DNA from: Dryomyza anilis
Lineage: Eukaryota > Arthropoda > Insecta > Diptera > Dryomyzidae
Assembly (NCBI GenBank): GCA_951804985.1
Contig: OX638132.1
Span: 86,680,696-86,744,695 of the forward strand
Direction: 5' to 3'
Length of the DNA: 64,000 nt
Under the pieces are notes generated by a model. That model was given only the letters and a program-made list of their open reading frames with translations. It was not told the DNA's origin and made no database searches. Numbering within the stretch: position 1 is the first letter of the stretch; each line of letters begins with the position of its first letter. Shown here piece by piece: positions 10,655-22,193 of the stretch. Position numbers and translations under genes: made by a program.

Positions 10655-11420
10655 ATAAAATTCATCAATATGATGCATTTATTCATAAATATCTACCAAC
10701 TACCAGATTAGTCATATCAATACCACCGTTCATAATATCTTTGAAAAATTTGAATTTCTTTGTAAATTCTTCATAATACGTATGATATGATGAATATGAT
10801 GAATATTGTTGAAATAATTTTTTTTTCTTCAAAATAAATGTTGTTGGAAAAAATTTTATAAAAAAAAAATCTCGAGAAAAAAATTATCGAAATATCGAAT
10901 TTTTTCGAATTTCGAAAAAAAAAGTTCGAAAAAAAAAATCGAGAAAAAAATTATCCGAGAATTTTTTTCGAAAAATTTTTTTTCGAAAAAAAAATTATCC
11001 AAAAAACAAATTTTTTCGATAAACATTTTGTCCGAAATATTTTTTTTTTTTTAAACAATTTTTTTTTTTAATATATATTTTTTATAAAAACAACCTTTTA
11101 TTAATAAAAAGTTACTAAATAAATATACTAAATTACTAAATAAATATATTAGAAAATAATTTATTAATGTCGAAAAAGTATTTTACATACAAGAACTACT
11201 TGAGAACTGAGTACGTCAAAAAATGAACGAAAAATAAATATTTTGATTATAATTTGGTTTTATGAACAGCATTCTTTAATATGATGTACATATATGTTGT
11301 ATTTTATGTTTATGTTCATTAATATGATGAAACGTAGTCTTGACATACAATTCATCATATTGAAGAACACTTTTTCGACAGTTATCATATGATAGCATTG
11401 ATAATATTGACGTCGTTATA
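10655..11420. repeat. AATATGATGA repeat flanking a TTCGAAAA low-complexity core
   Basis: AATATGATGA-type words occur at about 10668 and 10790. They recur as a longer block at 11275-11365 that is the inverse of 50560-50640 (AATATGATGAA.TGTATGT, ATTTCATCAT, AAATACAACATATAT). Between them, 10855-11060 is a low-complexity tract of A/T runs broken by TTCGAA and TCGA palindromes. The partner at 50640-50830 has the same kind of core. This suggests one dispersed element family whose core has decayed to simple sequence. Confidence 0.6.
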
Positions 11421-11820
11421 CATTATTATTATAAATGGTTCTTCAAAACAACGAATCATGGTTTAAAGAATAAAATTAATCGATATGACGTACATATTTT
11501 TCTGTGTACTAACAACAATCCAATTTGAGCGCATACATGTTTTAATTGGCTTTTAAATAAATAAATACAAAATGCAGTAAAAATAAATGCAGATATTGTA
11601 GTTTTTCTATATATTTTTGGACTTTTAAATAAACACAAAATGTAGTTATGTGCAATACAAATGTAGCAAAATACAAATATATTTTCTTTTGAGATTTGGT
11701 AAAAGTAATATTACGACTCACCGATTAGACCTGGTCGAATTGAAATCGGACAACAAATAAAATAGCATTAAAAGCAATAGAGCCTATCTATATTATCAAA
11801 AACTGTCGAAAAAATACCGC
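11420..11820. other. Non-coding stretch with TGCAG/TGTAG repeat words
   Basis: No gene seen. Words such as AAATGCAGTAAAAATAAATG and TATATATTT.TGG.C.TTTAAATAAA at 11570-11640 match 19930-20060 next to the small satellite, indicating a dispersed AT-rich repeat. Confidence 0.5.
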
Positions 11821-12170
11821 AATTAACATTTTTTCATCATGTCTGCCATGTTTTGGAGATCTTCAATGTCTCGAAGCTTTCTCAAACTAACATCGATAAA
11901 ATAGTTCGATATATTATCGATTCTAATTTTTAAAATTTTTCATACATTCAAATTTATAGACAGGATACGATATTTTAACACATCAATATCGCAATCTTTT
12001 TCGAAGCAATCTTGAACTCTGATTATTTTTTTTTCTTCGATATTTTTCCAATTTCGATAAATTTCTCGAACCGAGAAAACACAGAGAGAACGTATCGATA
12101 TCTACCTACACCCATGTAGGTCCAATTAAACGTTCGATATCGTTACAAGAACGAGTGTGATATCGTGTGA
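11820..12170 (-). repeat. ATCGATATCG-rich dispersed repeat, copy 2
   Basis: It begins near GCCATGTTTTGGAGATCTTC and runs through TTTCTCAAACTAACATCGAT, CATCAATATCGC and GAACGTATCGATATC. The same segments occur at 13670-14050 in a different order and at 16100-16490 inverted. No open frame of note. The family is unnamed; orientation is arbitrary and set relative to copy 4. Confidence 0.6.
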
Positions 12171-13665
12171 TTTTCCATCTACTCCAATTTAACTCTTACA
12201 CGCTGCAAAAAAAAAGGTTCTCCCAAACATAATTTTGCAGGCATTAACATGTATGTTTTGGAATTTTATGTAAATATAATATTTAATTGACTGATAAATC
12301 ATTTGTAAACAGGGTTTTATTGAGACTTGAACAGCTCTGACTTACATTATAATATCCCAGAAACATTTTAATGTTGTCCCTTAAAATGGAGTATGTTCTA
12401 ATGGAAACATAATTATTACTACATCCAAATAAAATATATATTTGAACCGAAACATAAATATGTTCAAAATAAAACATGATTTTGAACGACCTGTATATAA
12501 ATATGTTTCCAGTGAAACATATCAGTTGTTTCAGTTCAAAAGTTAGTATGTTTGCATAGAAACATATTTAAATATGTTAGGAAAGAAATCCTGAAAATAA
12601 AATAAAAATAAAATGTTGTTTTTTTTTTTATTTATTTTTATTAAAAATCTTTAAACATGCATAGTGGGAATTTATAATAATTGAATTCATATACACATTT
12701 TTAAATGCATAAATAAATAATTGGTTTAAAACTGCAAGTACAAGTGACAGCCTCAATGAATGCACAATTGCACCTGCAGACGCCAAATAAGACGATCCAG
12801 GCTCGCTTTATATTTGGTACAGTTACAGTTGATCTCAGTACAGCACATTGCATAGGCAAGGAATTCACGGAGGCTTTTGTAAAAAACATGCCAAATTCTG
12901 TTTGAAAATCGAAACACAGATTATTGTTTGTGGTTTTTTCACATTAGTTTCAGAAATTATGTACTGCACTACAGAGTATAATACTGTTACTATTTGTACT
13001 TTTTGCGATACAATTTATATATTTATTTAATTTACAAATAACAAAATTATTACCGACGGGAACACGTTTTCTCAGCGAACAACAAAAGACACGTACGCAG
13101 AAAATGCCGATCACCGAGTGCACAACGAGTGCCAACTTCGTATACAAAAAGAATGTTGCAAGAATACACTTATTTAAATCCAATTTCTTTATTGTTTGTT
13201 TCTAAACATCAATTTGTTCAAACGATGGCAAAAGATGGCGTAGGTGGAAAATGCTGCACAACGTTGCCAACTTCGTCAGTCGATAAATTATCGAATTAAG
13301 ACGAGCGTGGCGAACATACGTTGTATTTAGATTTGATTAGCATTATCTGTGTTCCGAAACATAGTTTTAACCAAATAAATTGCCAAGAAATAGTTTATTC
13401 AAATGCAATTAAAATTTTATGTTGGTATTGTAACATATTCATGGCAAATTTGACAGATTCTGCTGGACAATATAATAATGTTTACACGTGAACCAAAATA
13501 AATTCAATTTCGATTATAATTTAATTACACTTCATTCCTAATACATGTATGCTAATTTCGTATTACTTTTTAATTACATTCAAACATATTCAAACAAATC
13601 TTTTCTATCCGTGTAACTACTAACTTTTTAAATTTTTCATACAATAAAATTTAGGAAAAGATATG
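12170..13665. other. Non-coding stretch with ACATATTTAAATATGT words
   Basis: No gene seen. At 12330-12570 GAAACATA and its inverse TATGTTTC recur about ten times, including ACATATTTAAATATGT, a 16-bp perfect palindrome. About 13085-13145 and 13220-13280 share TGCACAACG.TGCCAACTTCG, a local duplication. Otherwise unique AT-rich DNA. Confidence 0.5.
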
Positions 13666-13669
13666 ATAT

Positions 13670-14050
13670 TTATATATCTATCACATCGATATCGCAAAGT
13701 TTTTCGAATTTCTCGATAATCGATGCGATATCGATCCAGAATCGTTTTTTCTCGTTTCGAATAAACTTTATTTTCTCATTACGTTAACTGCGTATACCTT
13801 AGACCTAATTGTAGTATAATATAGATACGAAATCGAGACCGAGTGAATTCTTCGATATCTCGAAACAGTCTCGAAACGATATCGAATCGAATGGCAGATT
13901 GGGTTTGATACAAATTTTTATCAATACTCAATCTGACATGTTTTGGAGACCATCGATGTGTCGAAGTTTTCTCGAACTAACTACGATAAAAATTTTCGAT
14001 CTCGTTGCTTTATCGCTACAAGTAATTTAAAATTTTCGTACAACAAAATT
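13670..14050 (-). repeat. ATCGATATCG-rich dispersed repeat, copy 3
   Basis: It contains ATCACATCGATATCGCAAAG, CGATGCGATATCGATCC, CTCGAAACGATATCGAATCG and ACATGTTTTGGAGACCATCG, then TTTTCTCGAACTAACTACGA. The segments match copy 2, and copy 4 in inverse orientation. Very dense in CGATATCG palindromes relative to the flanks. Confidence 0.65.
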
Positions 14051-14580
14051 AACATTATTCAATAAAAATTTATTCAATAAATTATTCAGAAATCTGAAAA
14101 TTACGAATTTTCAGGAATATATAACATGTATTTAGTATTAATTTTAAACATTAAGAAGAAAACATACCATTTATAATGTTTTACTATCGAATTTGAATAT
14201 AGTTCTTTCTACTTTATGCAATTTTAATATTTTTTTTCAAAAGAAAACCACTTATTCAATGCTATGTCAAGTATTTAATAAAAGAGAAACCGAAAAGAGA
14301 AAGGTGGAACTGGCTTTTTCAGTTGAGCTGTATTGTAGATGATTTCGTTTTATATACATTATAATTCTTTATTGAATGTAATTTAATATTATTTTTTTAT
14401 TTTATTTTTTTTTTATTTCAAGTAGTTTTAGTATCAAAAAAGACAAAGCTTCTGACACTTGAAATTTCGGACCACAGTGTGTCTGTGATTTAACACTTGA
14501 GGATCTACTTTAGCACTGCATTATCGACCAAGTACTTTTTCGAGCATTAGTTGGCATCACTGCATTGTTGCAAAGTGTTG
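14050..14580. other. AT-rich non-coding stretch
   Basis: Nothing recognised. A run of T-rich sequence at about 14385-14420. Confidence 0.5.
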
Positions 14581-14940
14581 GTAATTGCGTTCGGGAGCAA
14601 AAGCAGCAGCAGTAGCAGCATCACAAAGTAACTGCAGCCCACTTCACACTTGCAGCAAGTTGAAATATGCCTTCAAAAACTTATTAAAACCTAACACACA
14701 GCCACATATGCGCTCGTACTTCAAAGAAGCGTCGTTCACAACGATGTTGATGCTGATGATGACGGTAACGGTGATGGTGATGGTGATAGTGACGTTGACG
14801 GCTGATGATCAAAGTATGAGCCAGACAGACAGACAGACTGACAAAGAACAACAACAGCAAGAACAAAAACACTGTCAAAAGGAATTTGATGACTCATTAA
14901 GAAAATTTGCATACGAAGTGCTCTGACATGGACAAGCACA
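14580..14940. other. GC-richer block with CAG and GATGGT microsatellites
   Basis: A more balanced-composition block with CAG-type triplets at 14600-14620, a GATGAT/GGTGAT run at about 14740-14800 and an ACAGACAG run at 14823-14838. Open frames on both strands are explained by the simple repeats, and their products are low-complexity. It is probably a unique intronic segment. No splice-flanked exon was recognised. Confidence 0.5.
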
Positions 14941-15720
14941 GCTAAAACAACAACAAAAATGTCCCCTTTTTAATTTAAAACAAAAAAAAAAGAGTAGTTG
15001 AAAAAAAAGTATAAAAAACACTGCAATAACCCAGTAGTAAAAATCAAGCTACCCCGTTTAATATACGATTCGATACTATTATGAGATCACAGGAGAATTT
15101 CAGCCATATCTTCCAATCATCAAATCTTCAATTATCCAATTATCGTCAAATTGATAAAAAATTAATAAAAAAAATTTTCAAATAATAAAGCGATATCGTT
15201 GTGATAAATGTCATAAAATTATGAGATCGAATTCATATATCATAGTATATTCGTGAAGACATCGATGCATGGAATGTCAACCCTTCCGGACTAAATGATT
15301 TCTTTTCCTATTCTGTATATAAAATTCATATTTTTTGAGGACTTCCCTATACTTTTTCGTAAATCTCAATTAAAGCAAGTCAAAACATATCATTTTATAT
15401 CTTGTCAATTTATATCTTATCAATTTATATTAGTTATATCTTATCTTGTCAAATTAAAGAATATTTCCATAATGATTCTCCGGGAACAACCCAAAACAAG
15501 TCTTTCTATTTCAATTCTCCAATAGCTCTTAACAGTTAGAGAACCACTGAGTATTGGCCAAAGCAAATCATCCACCGGAAAAAATGAATCGAAAAAATGA
15601 TTTCATTAATCAATCCAGCGATGAAATTCACTAATTCAATGAAATCATTTACTTTTCTTCGTTAAATCAGCAATTCCGTTTGCTAATATGTATATTTATT
15701 TGTACGTCAATGCAGAAAAT
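14940..15720. other. Non-coding stretch
   Basis: No gene seen. Tandem TATATCTTATCAATTTATAT words at 15395-15440. About 15060-15240 holds ACGATTCGATACTATTATGA and CGATATCGTTGTG words loosely like the ATCGATATCG family. Confidence 0.45.
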
Positions 15721-15725
15721 TAATT

Positions 15726-15771
15726 AGTCGGCGCAGTTTCAGCAATAATAATTGCTAAAACTGCGCCGACT
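15726..15771. repeat. GC-rich hairpin, 21-bp arms and 4-base loop
   Basis: AGTCGGCGCAGTTTCAGCAA followed by T AATA A and TTGCTAAAACTGCGCCGACT forms a near-perfect palindrome: 21-base arms with one mismatch and an AATA loop. It stands out from AT-rich flanks. It could be a small palindromic insertion end, a transcribed hairpin or a recombination remnant. Its arms are shorter than a typical pre-miRNA stem. Confidence 0.9.
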
Positions 15772-16100
15772 TCTTCTGATTTTTCATTTCATCTTTTTTG
15801 TTCCCCCTCAAATTGTTATTTAACTTTTACTTTATCGTTTCAACATAAAGACTGTGAATTTTTATAGGATCACAAATTATCTCATAAAACCCATTCCAAA
15901 TGTCGAAAAAAAGTCGCATATATAAGATCGAAAATCAAAGTAAAAATATGTTAAAAAATTAAAACAACAAATTTCGAAATAAAAATATTGAATTTTGAAC
16001 AGCCGTTGAACGTCGAAGCAGAATACAAAAATACCAAAACTATTTTGCAACTTAAGATAGATAATTTGAATGAGGAGCAAACAATGTCGATAATTAAAAT
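15772..16100. other. Non-coding spacer
   Basis: No gene or clear repeat seen. AT-rich, with scattered short open frames on the minus strand only. Confidence 0.5.
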
Positions 16101-16490
16101 TAATCATTTAGTGATTCCCAGTCTGTCATTCGATTAGATATCGCTTCGAAACTGTTTTGAGATGTCGATGAATTCATTCGATCTCGTTTGCGCTATATAT
16201 CTATATTATACTCTAATTCGTTCTAAGATGTACGCAGATATCGTAACGAGATAATGAAGTTTATTCGAAACAAAAAAAAAAACATTCTGAATCGAGTTTG
16301 ATTCGAAAAATATTGCGATATCGATGTGCTAAATATATAAATATCGTATCACTTCTTAAATTTGATTGTTCAAAAAATTTTAAAAAATAGTGGTGATAAA
16401 GGAACGATGTCGAACTTTTTTATCACAGTTCGAGAAAACTTCGATCATCGAAGAGCTCCGAGACATGGCAGACTGAGTTGTTTAGACAAT
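16100..16490 (+). repeat. ATCGATATCG-rich dispersed repeat, copy 4
   Basis: Inverse of copies 2 and 3. It runs GATATCGCTTCGAAACTG, TTTATTCGAAAC, TTGCGATATCGATGTGCT, GTTCGAGAAAACTTCGA and finally GAGACATGGCAGACTGAG, which corresponds to CATGTTTTGGAGA at the other end. The shared endpoint (CTCAGTCTGCCATGTC on the opposite strand) may be a true element end. Confidence 0.65.
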
Positions 16491-16499
16491 GCTTTAAAG

Positions 16500-17700
16500 C
16501 ACTTGATACCCCATATTTCTAGATTTTCTTACGGTATTTCATGTTATTTTGGACATTTTTTTTTTTTTCATTTTGTTTTTTTGTCGAAATTTTCATTTTC
16601 CAAATTTTTTTTTGTTCGGTATTTTTGTTTGGAGATTTTTAAATTTTTAATTCTTATACCAGACCCATTTTATAAGGTTTTCTCATAACTTTGACAACGG
16701 GGAGACAAAAAAAAATTATTTCTTTTTTGTCGATATTTTTATTTTCGACATTTTCGTTTTCGAAATTTTCATTTAACAAATTTTTTGTCTTTTTAAATTT
16801 TGAAGTATCGTACCAGACACATTTTAAAAAGTCTTCTGATAACTTCGACTACGGAGAGACAAAACAAGGATTTCCTTTTTGGTGGCATTTTTATTTTCGA
16901 CATTTTCGTTTTCGAAATTTTCATTTTTATTTTCTTCTGATAACTTTGACAACGGGGAGACAAAAAAATATATTTCTTTTTTGTCGATATTTTAGTTTTC
17001 AAAATTTTCATTTTCGAAATTTTTTTGTCTTCAGTATTTTTGTTGCGGTATTTTAAATTTTGAAGTATCGTACCAGACACATTTTCTAAAATCTTCTGAT
17101 ACCTTCGACTACGGGGAGACAAAATATGGATTTCGTTTTTGTCGACATTTTTATTTTCGACATTTTTGTTTTCGAAATTTTCATTTTAATTTTTTTCTGA
17201 TAACTTTGACTACGAGGAGACATAAAAACCGATTTCATTTGTATCGATATTTTTATTTTCGATATTTTCGTGTTCGAAATTTTCATTTTCCAAATTTTTT
17301 TTTCAGTATTTTAAATTTTGAAGTATCGTACCAGACACATTTTATAAAGTCTTCTGATAACTTCGACTACGGGGAGACAAAACAAGGATTTCCTTTTTGG
17401 TGACATTTTTATTTTCGACATTTTCGTTTTCGAAATTATTATTTTTCTGCGATATTTTTCTTTCGGGATTTAAATTTTGGATAATCGTACCAGATCCATT
17501 TTATATGGTCTTCGATAACTTTGACAACGGTGAGACCAAAAAAATGGATTTCGATTTCTGTCGACAATTTATTTTTCGATTCTTTCATTTACGACATTTT
17601 CATTTTTCAAATGTTTTTTCAGCGGTATTTTTCTTTCGGGTTTTTAAATATTAAATTTCTAAAGTCTACTGCTAACTTTGACTACGGGGAGACAAAAAAA
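16500..17700 (+). repeat. TCGACATTTT tandem block with ACCAGAC landmarks
   Basis: Five imperfect units are marked by TACCAGA(C/T) at about 16657, 16811, 17071, 17329 and 17488, spacing 154-260 bases. Each unit has GATAACTT.GAC.ACGG.GAGAC followed by runs of TATTTTCGACATTTTCGTTT-type 15-mers. The open frames on both strands are F/S/K-rich translations of the simple repeat and not genes. Related single blocks occur at 24290-24510, 24955-25205, 37385-37530 and 38090-38165. Confidence 0.8.
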
Positions 17701-18790
17701 TTGATTACAACAGACCACATGACGTATGATCAATTTTTTAATTGGAGTACAGCGTGACGTATTAGCGTCTTTTTTTAATTAGACGCACTCTGTAAAATCT
17801 GTTTGTAAGTAGCAGCAGCATCATCATCAACTATAAAACCATTGATTAAGCACAAAAACCAAAGTTCTCCAAAGTAAGTTTGACGTCATTGCCACTGAAA
17901 ATTTATCGTAGTATTTGCTCATAACATAAGCTACACAATATCTATAAAAGCCAACAGCCACAAGCAAATTCGATATTTAGCGAACTATTTTCGAACTTAA
18001 TAGTAGTCGATATACTTGAGATATGCGTGGTATTGGCAGTTCTAAAATACACGCGCAGCAACAGAAAAAAAGGACCAAAGAATAATGTCCAATAATAATA
18101 GTAGTAGAAATATGCGTAGCAGGAGTAGTTTTGATAGAACTGTTAAATAATTTAGGTGTGTCTTCGAATAGCTCTTAAATGAAAACACAAATATAGGCCG
18201 AGCTCCAAGTAGGCGCCAACAAGCAGCTGTCATAAATACAACCCTTATGTTTATTTTACACTTTTTTACTTTTTTTAGCCTTCTACCCTATTTTTAGTAC
18301 AATCATCTAATTTTTAATTTATTTATTTAATGTAGATTAGAACCTCGCCAAGCCCACAGCGCGCACCTATATTACGAAAATTACAAAACTCTAGAAATAA
18401 TTTATTAAAATATGTCATTAATTCCTCATTGCTAAATATTCAAATTATTCGTACAAATTAGGTGTAATTAAAATATTATTAACTGCGGGGTTTCGTTTGT
18501 TCAATGCGGTAATAGAAAGAATTCGTCATACACAGAATATGTTCGGTTTCATGCTGTGCAAATCGAAATTATTACTCATGTCTATTAATGTTTTTGTACA
18601 ATAAAATACAACCTTATAAATAGAAGCTGGCATTTACAGCAGCATTACTGCAAAAATATCTGATAAATATAAAAATATTCAAACTTATACTTGAAATTTA
18701 ATTCATATCAGAACAAAATAAGCAAATTCAATTCAAATTCAAAAACTCCATTTGAAATTCAGAACATACGACGAGCTCTACAAGATTTAT
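17700..18790. other. Intron-like non-coding stretch
   Basis: No gene recognised. Part of it, about 17800-18240, has balanced composition and looks unique (CAGCAGCATCATCATCAAC). The remainder is AT-rich. Confidence 0.45.
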
Positions 18791-18827
18791 ATACTTTTTA
18801 AGGGTATTTGTATTTATTTGAATTTAT

Positions 18828-19830
18828 TTTACTACACAGTGTATTAGAAACTCGTTTTCTACATATTCCAGAAACTGTAGTATGTTTTTATTTTCTGTAT
18901 TTTTTAATTTATTTGAAGTTCGTATGTTTGACTTACTGCAGTCACTGAAAAAACGAGTGGAAGGTAAAAGTATAATTTTACTACACAGTGTATTAGAAAC
19001 TCCTTTTCTACATATTGCAGAAACTGTAGTATCTTCTTATTTTCTGTATTTTTTAATTTATTTGAAGGTCGTATGTTTGACTTACTGCAGTCACTGAAAA
19101 AAGCGAGTGGAAGGTAAAAGCATCATTTTACTACATAGTGTATTAGAGACTTATTTACTACATATTGCAGAAACTGTAGTATGTTTTTATTTTCTGTATT
19201 TTTTAATTTATTTGAAGTTCGTATGTTTGACTTACTGCAGGCACTGAAAAAAGCAAGTGGAAGGTAAAAGATTATTAGTGTATTAGAAACTCGTTTTCTA
19301 CATATTTCAGAAACTGTAGTATGTTTTTATTTTCTGTATTTTTTAATTTATTTGAAGTTGGTATGTTTGATTTACGGCAGTCACTGAAAAAAGCGAGTGG
19401 AAGGTAAAAGCATCATTTTACTACACAGTGTATTAGAGAGTTAATTACTACATATTCCAGAAACTGTAGTATCTTTTTATTTTCTGTATTTTTTTAATTT
19501 ATTTGAAGTTCGCATGTTTTACTTACTGCAGTCACTAAAAAAAGCAAGTGGAAGGTAAAAGCATAATTTTACTACACAGTGTATTAGAAACTCCTTTTCT
19601 ACATATTGCAGAAACTGTAGTATGTTTTTATTTTCTGTATTTTTTAATTTATTTGAAGTTGGTATGTTTGACTTACTGCAGTCACTGAAAAAAGCGAGTG
19701 GAAGGTAAAAGTATAATTGTAGTGTATTAGAGACTCATTTTCTACATATTGCAGAAACTGTAGTATGTTTTTATTTTCTGTACTTTTTGAAGTTCGTATG
19801 TTCGACGTACTTTAGTCACTGAAAAAAGAA
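18828..19830 (+). repeat. 150-bp-period tandem array, about 7 units
   Basis: The landmark ACTTACTGCAGTCACTGAAA recurs near 18930, 19080, 19230, 19370, 19521, 19671 and 19806, spacings 135-151. Each unit also holds ACTACACAGTGTATTAGAAA, CATATT.CAGAAACTGTAGT and TTTTATTTTCTGTATTTTTT. Units differ by small substitutions and a short deletion. The sequence is unrelated to the large satellite at the right edge, although the period is the same. Flanking 19860-20080 shares TGCAGTAAA words with 11570-11700. Confidence 0.92.
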
Positions 19831-20081
19831 CGAGAAAAACAATGACATAATACTTTTAAAAAAAATGCAATAAAAACAAATACATATGTAGTATTTTTTT
19901 ACACATTTTTTTAAAAAGTAAATAAAAGCAGAATGCAGCAAAAAATAACTACAATAATAGTATTTTAACGTTTTTCTTGAAGTAAATGCATTAATTTTCT
20001 ATATATTTCTGGTCGTTTAAATAAATACAAAATGTAGTCAAATTTGGAATAAAAATGCAGTAAATATATACATTTGCTTTT
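19831..20081. repeat. AT-rich dispersed repeat next to the small satellite
   Basis: TATATATTTCTGG.CGTTTAAATAAA and AATACAAAATGTAGT words match 11590-11650 closely. It bridges the tandem array and the truncated retrotransposon. No gene. Confidence 0.5.
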
Positions 20082-20510
20082 TCGCACATATGGGCAGGGG
20101 CTTCAAAATCTTCTTTGGAGTTCCTGAATCGAATCCAACAACGTGCAATATATTTAATAGGGGATGAATATATTTCATCCTCTATTGGTTCTCTTGAGCA
20201 CCGAAGGACCGTAGGGTGTGTAAGCCTGTTCTATAGGTATTACAATGGTAAGTGTTCGAGGGAAATACATGGCTTGATTCCACCAGGTCGCGTGTCCTCT
20301 CGTTCTACTCGGGCATCGAACCAAGCCCACCCCTTCGTAGTTCACTCGGCTCTCAATAGAACCACGCATTACCGAGCGAATTCGTTCTTCAGTCGCACGA
20401 TACGTTTGTGGAACAATCTCCCTGCGTCTGTTTTTCCCGACATTTTTGATATTGGCAAGTTCAAAACAAACATTCACCGACACTACTCCATCTTTCCCCC
20501 CTCCATTTAA
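20082..20510 (+). pseudogene. C-terminal fragment of a non-LTR reverse transcriptase
   Basis: The frame opens upstream of any ATG with HIWAGASKSSLEFLNRIQQR and continues through SLEHRRTVGCVSLFYRYYNG, IPPGRVSSRSTR and FSRTIRLWNNLPASVFP to a stop at 20508-20510. The order HIW-G, L-R-Q-RA, SLEHRR, LFYRYY-G and RLWN-LP is the usual thumb-to-C-terminus of reverse transcriptases from fly non-LTR elements. The frame is intact, but the catalytic palm and the endonuclease are absent because the insertion is 5'-truncated. The intact frame suggests a fairly young insertion. No host function is implied. Confidence 0.85.
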
Positions 20511-20600
20511 TCTATCATCCCTTCTTACGATCAACACTGTGTATTGCATGAATAGGGGGCATCCCCTGAGCGTTGGTTAATTTGTAAAAAAAAAAAAATA
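20082..20600 (+). mobile_element. 5'-truncated non-LTR retrotransposon, 3' end
   Basis: It comprises the last about 140 codons of a reverse-transcriptase ORF, a short 3' untranslated region and an A-rich tail at 20587-20599. Truncation at the 5' side with an A tail at the 3' end is the hallmark of target-primed reverse transcription. The junction with the AT-rich repeat is near 20082. I could not fix a target duplication. The clade (Jockey- or CR1-like) is uncertain. Confidence 0.85.
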
Positions 20601-20995
20601 CATATGAATTAAAGAAATGTTTTCTTTTTTATAAATTAATGTTTTGGTGTAACAAAAAAAAAATAAAAAAGACTGCATTCGAAATTCCAAATACACCAAA
20701 AAAATAAATTTAGAAAAAAATAAATAAAGAAACTATTTTTTAGAAAATTTTCATTATGAATCGAAAATATTCCTTATTTTCTGCAAAAATAAGTTCAATT
20801 GAAATCAATTAAATATTTCTTAGAATTAACAAACAGTTTTTGAGAGTATACTATCCTATATCTATGACAAACATCCAGAATTCATTTAAATTCAAAAATC
20901 CTTTTGACCCGAACCCTTTAAATATACTTATTAAAAATTGATAAAATAGTAGTGAGTACACCATAAAAATCCAAATAAAACCCACATTTTTGCAT
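20600..20995. other. AT-rich spacer
   Basis: No gene seen. Simple A-rich stretches at about 20650-20730. Confidence 0.5.
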
Positions 20996-20999
20996 TGTA

Positions 21000-21490
21000 T
21001 TTTTTTTTGTACACCTTTGAAGACCCCTAGCACAAAGTCAGCAGCAAAAGAAACCATTTGTGTTGTACGTGCTGCTGAGAAAATAACCACCTTTGCTACT
21101 CCTTACTTCCGTTTGTCACTCCGACAACGGCCACATTTCACCCAAACGTGTGTGTGCTACGAATTTAACGCCTCAGCGCAATTGTATTGATTTTGCCGCT
21201 CCTGCTCCGACTACTGCTGAATATTTAATTATCAAGGAGTATAAAATATGTGCGGGCGCACAGGTCGTTGGACGCGCTGAACTCAAAGCCTGGTTGCGGA
21301 TCCGGGCGCCTAAGGTTGGCCATCGCCTTCTGGCCCCGTGACGTGTGTCGACCGACGCTGTAGGTGGTGGCGCTTTTTAAAGGCACGTTCGCCAAATGTG
21401 CTACACAACGGGCGGCAATGGCATCGTTTCCGGCATGCTTATGTCGTTTTCTTATACTTCGTCTTATTTGGTTTACCGTTTTCATTTTTC
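21000..21490. other. GC-richer island, function unknown
   Basis: A non-repetitive block with markedly higher GC than its neighbours (for example GGGCGCCTAAGGTTGGCC). It is open for 66-86 codons in several frames on both strands, which is what GC-richer DNA lacking stop words gives. None of the translations resembles a known protein, and no splice-flanked slowpoke exon was recognised. It may be a conserved regulatory block or a non-coding exon. Confidence 0.35.
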
Positions 21491-22185
21491 AATCAATATA
21501 AGTAATAATGGAGAATAAGAAGAAGAAAATGTTTTTCTCTTATTTGTATTTTTTGTTTTTATAATTTGTCTACTTTTCTCACATTTCTTTTTATAATTTG
21601 TACATATTATTTTTTTGGACTTTCTGTTTATTTTACATTTATATTTCTAGGTTTTCTATTCAAATTATTTTTCATCTTTTTATTTTTCTTTGAACATTTC
21701 TTTGTTTTTTTTCGATATTTTCAGATTTAGTTTACACACAAAGAAAAAATATGAATGCGACATAAAATAACTCTTAATTTGCGTACTCAGGAATTGTAAT
21801 TTAGACTTTCATTTGATTCTCCGAAAATATGAATTGATATACTTAAATTTAACTTAAATTTCAAAAGTATTATATGAAATTCATTACATTCCATTTCAAA
21901 TTCAGAAAATATCTATTAAAATTAATCTATTAGAATATCAGAAAAATGTAAGTCTTATAAATGCCGCATAACCTCAAAATACTTCCAATACCCCTGATTT
22001 CCAAGGCAATGGATATTTTTAATTTTAACTGTTATTTACTAAATTTTAAATGTAAAGGTTTGAATTTTAGATTATATTTTCTAAATTGCAATTGATATTT
22101 CAGAATGTATATCAACTAATGGGTCTTTCCACGTCAGAAATATCAATCTTGGCACGATTTCCTTCAATATTTATGAATGTTTGTG
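21490..22185. other. AT-rich non-coding stretch
   Basis: T-rich simple sequence at 21530-21720, then featureless AT-rich DNA. Nothing recognised. Confidence 0.5.
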
Positions 22186-22193
22186 GGGAGATA

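Noticed and set aside
14684..14939. Minus-strand frames rich in His/Arg or Ser/Pro
   Set aside because: They are translations of the GATGGT and ACAG simple repeats; composition, not a gene.
16362..17757. Chain of Phe/Ser/Lys-rich open frames on both strands
   Set aside because: They follow the TCGACATTTT tandem block and its complement; no protein family resembles them.
18828..19830. CRISPR array interpretation of the regular spacing
   Set aside because: The whole 150-bp unit is repeated, with no unique spacers, and the window is from a fly nuclear genome. The same applies to the satellite at 51-64 kb.
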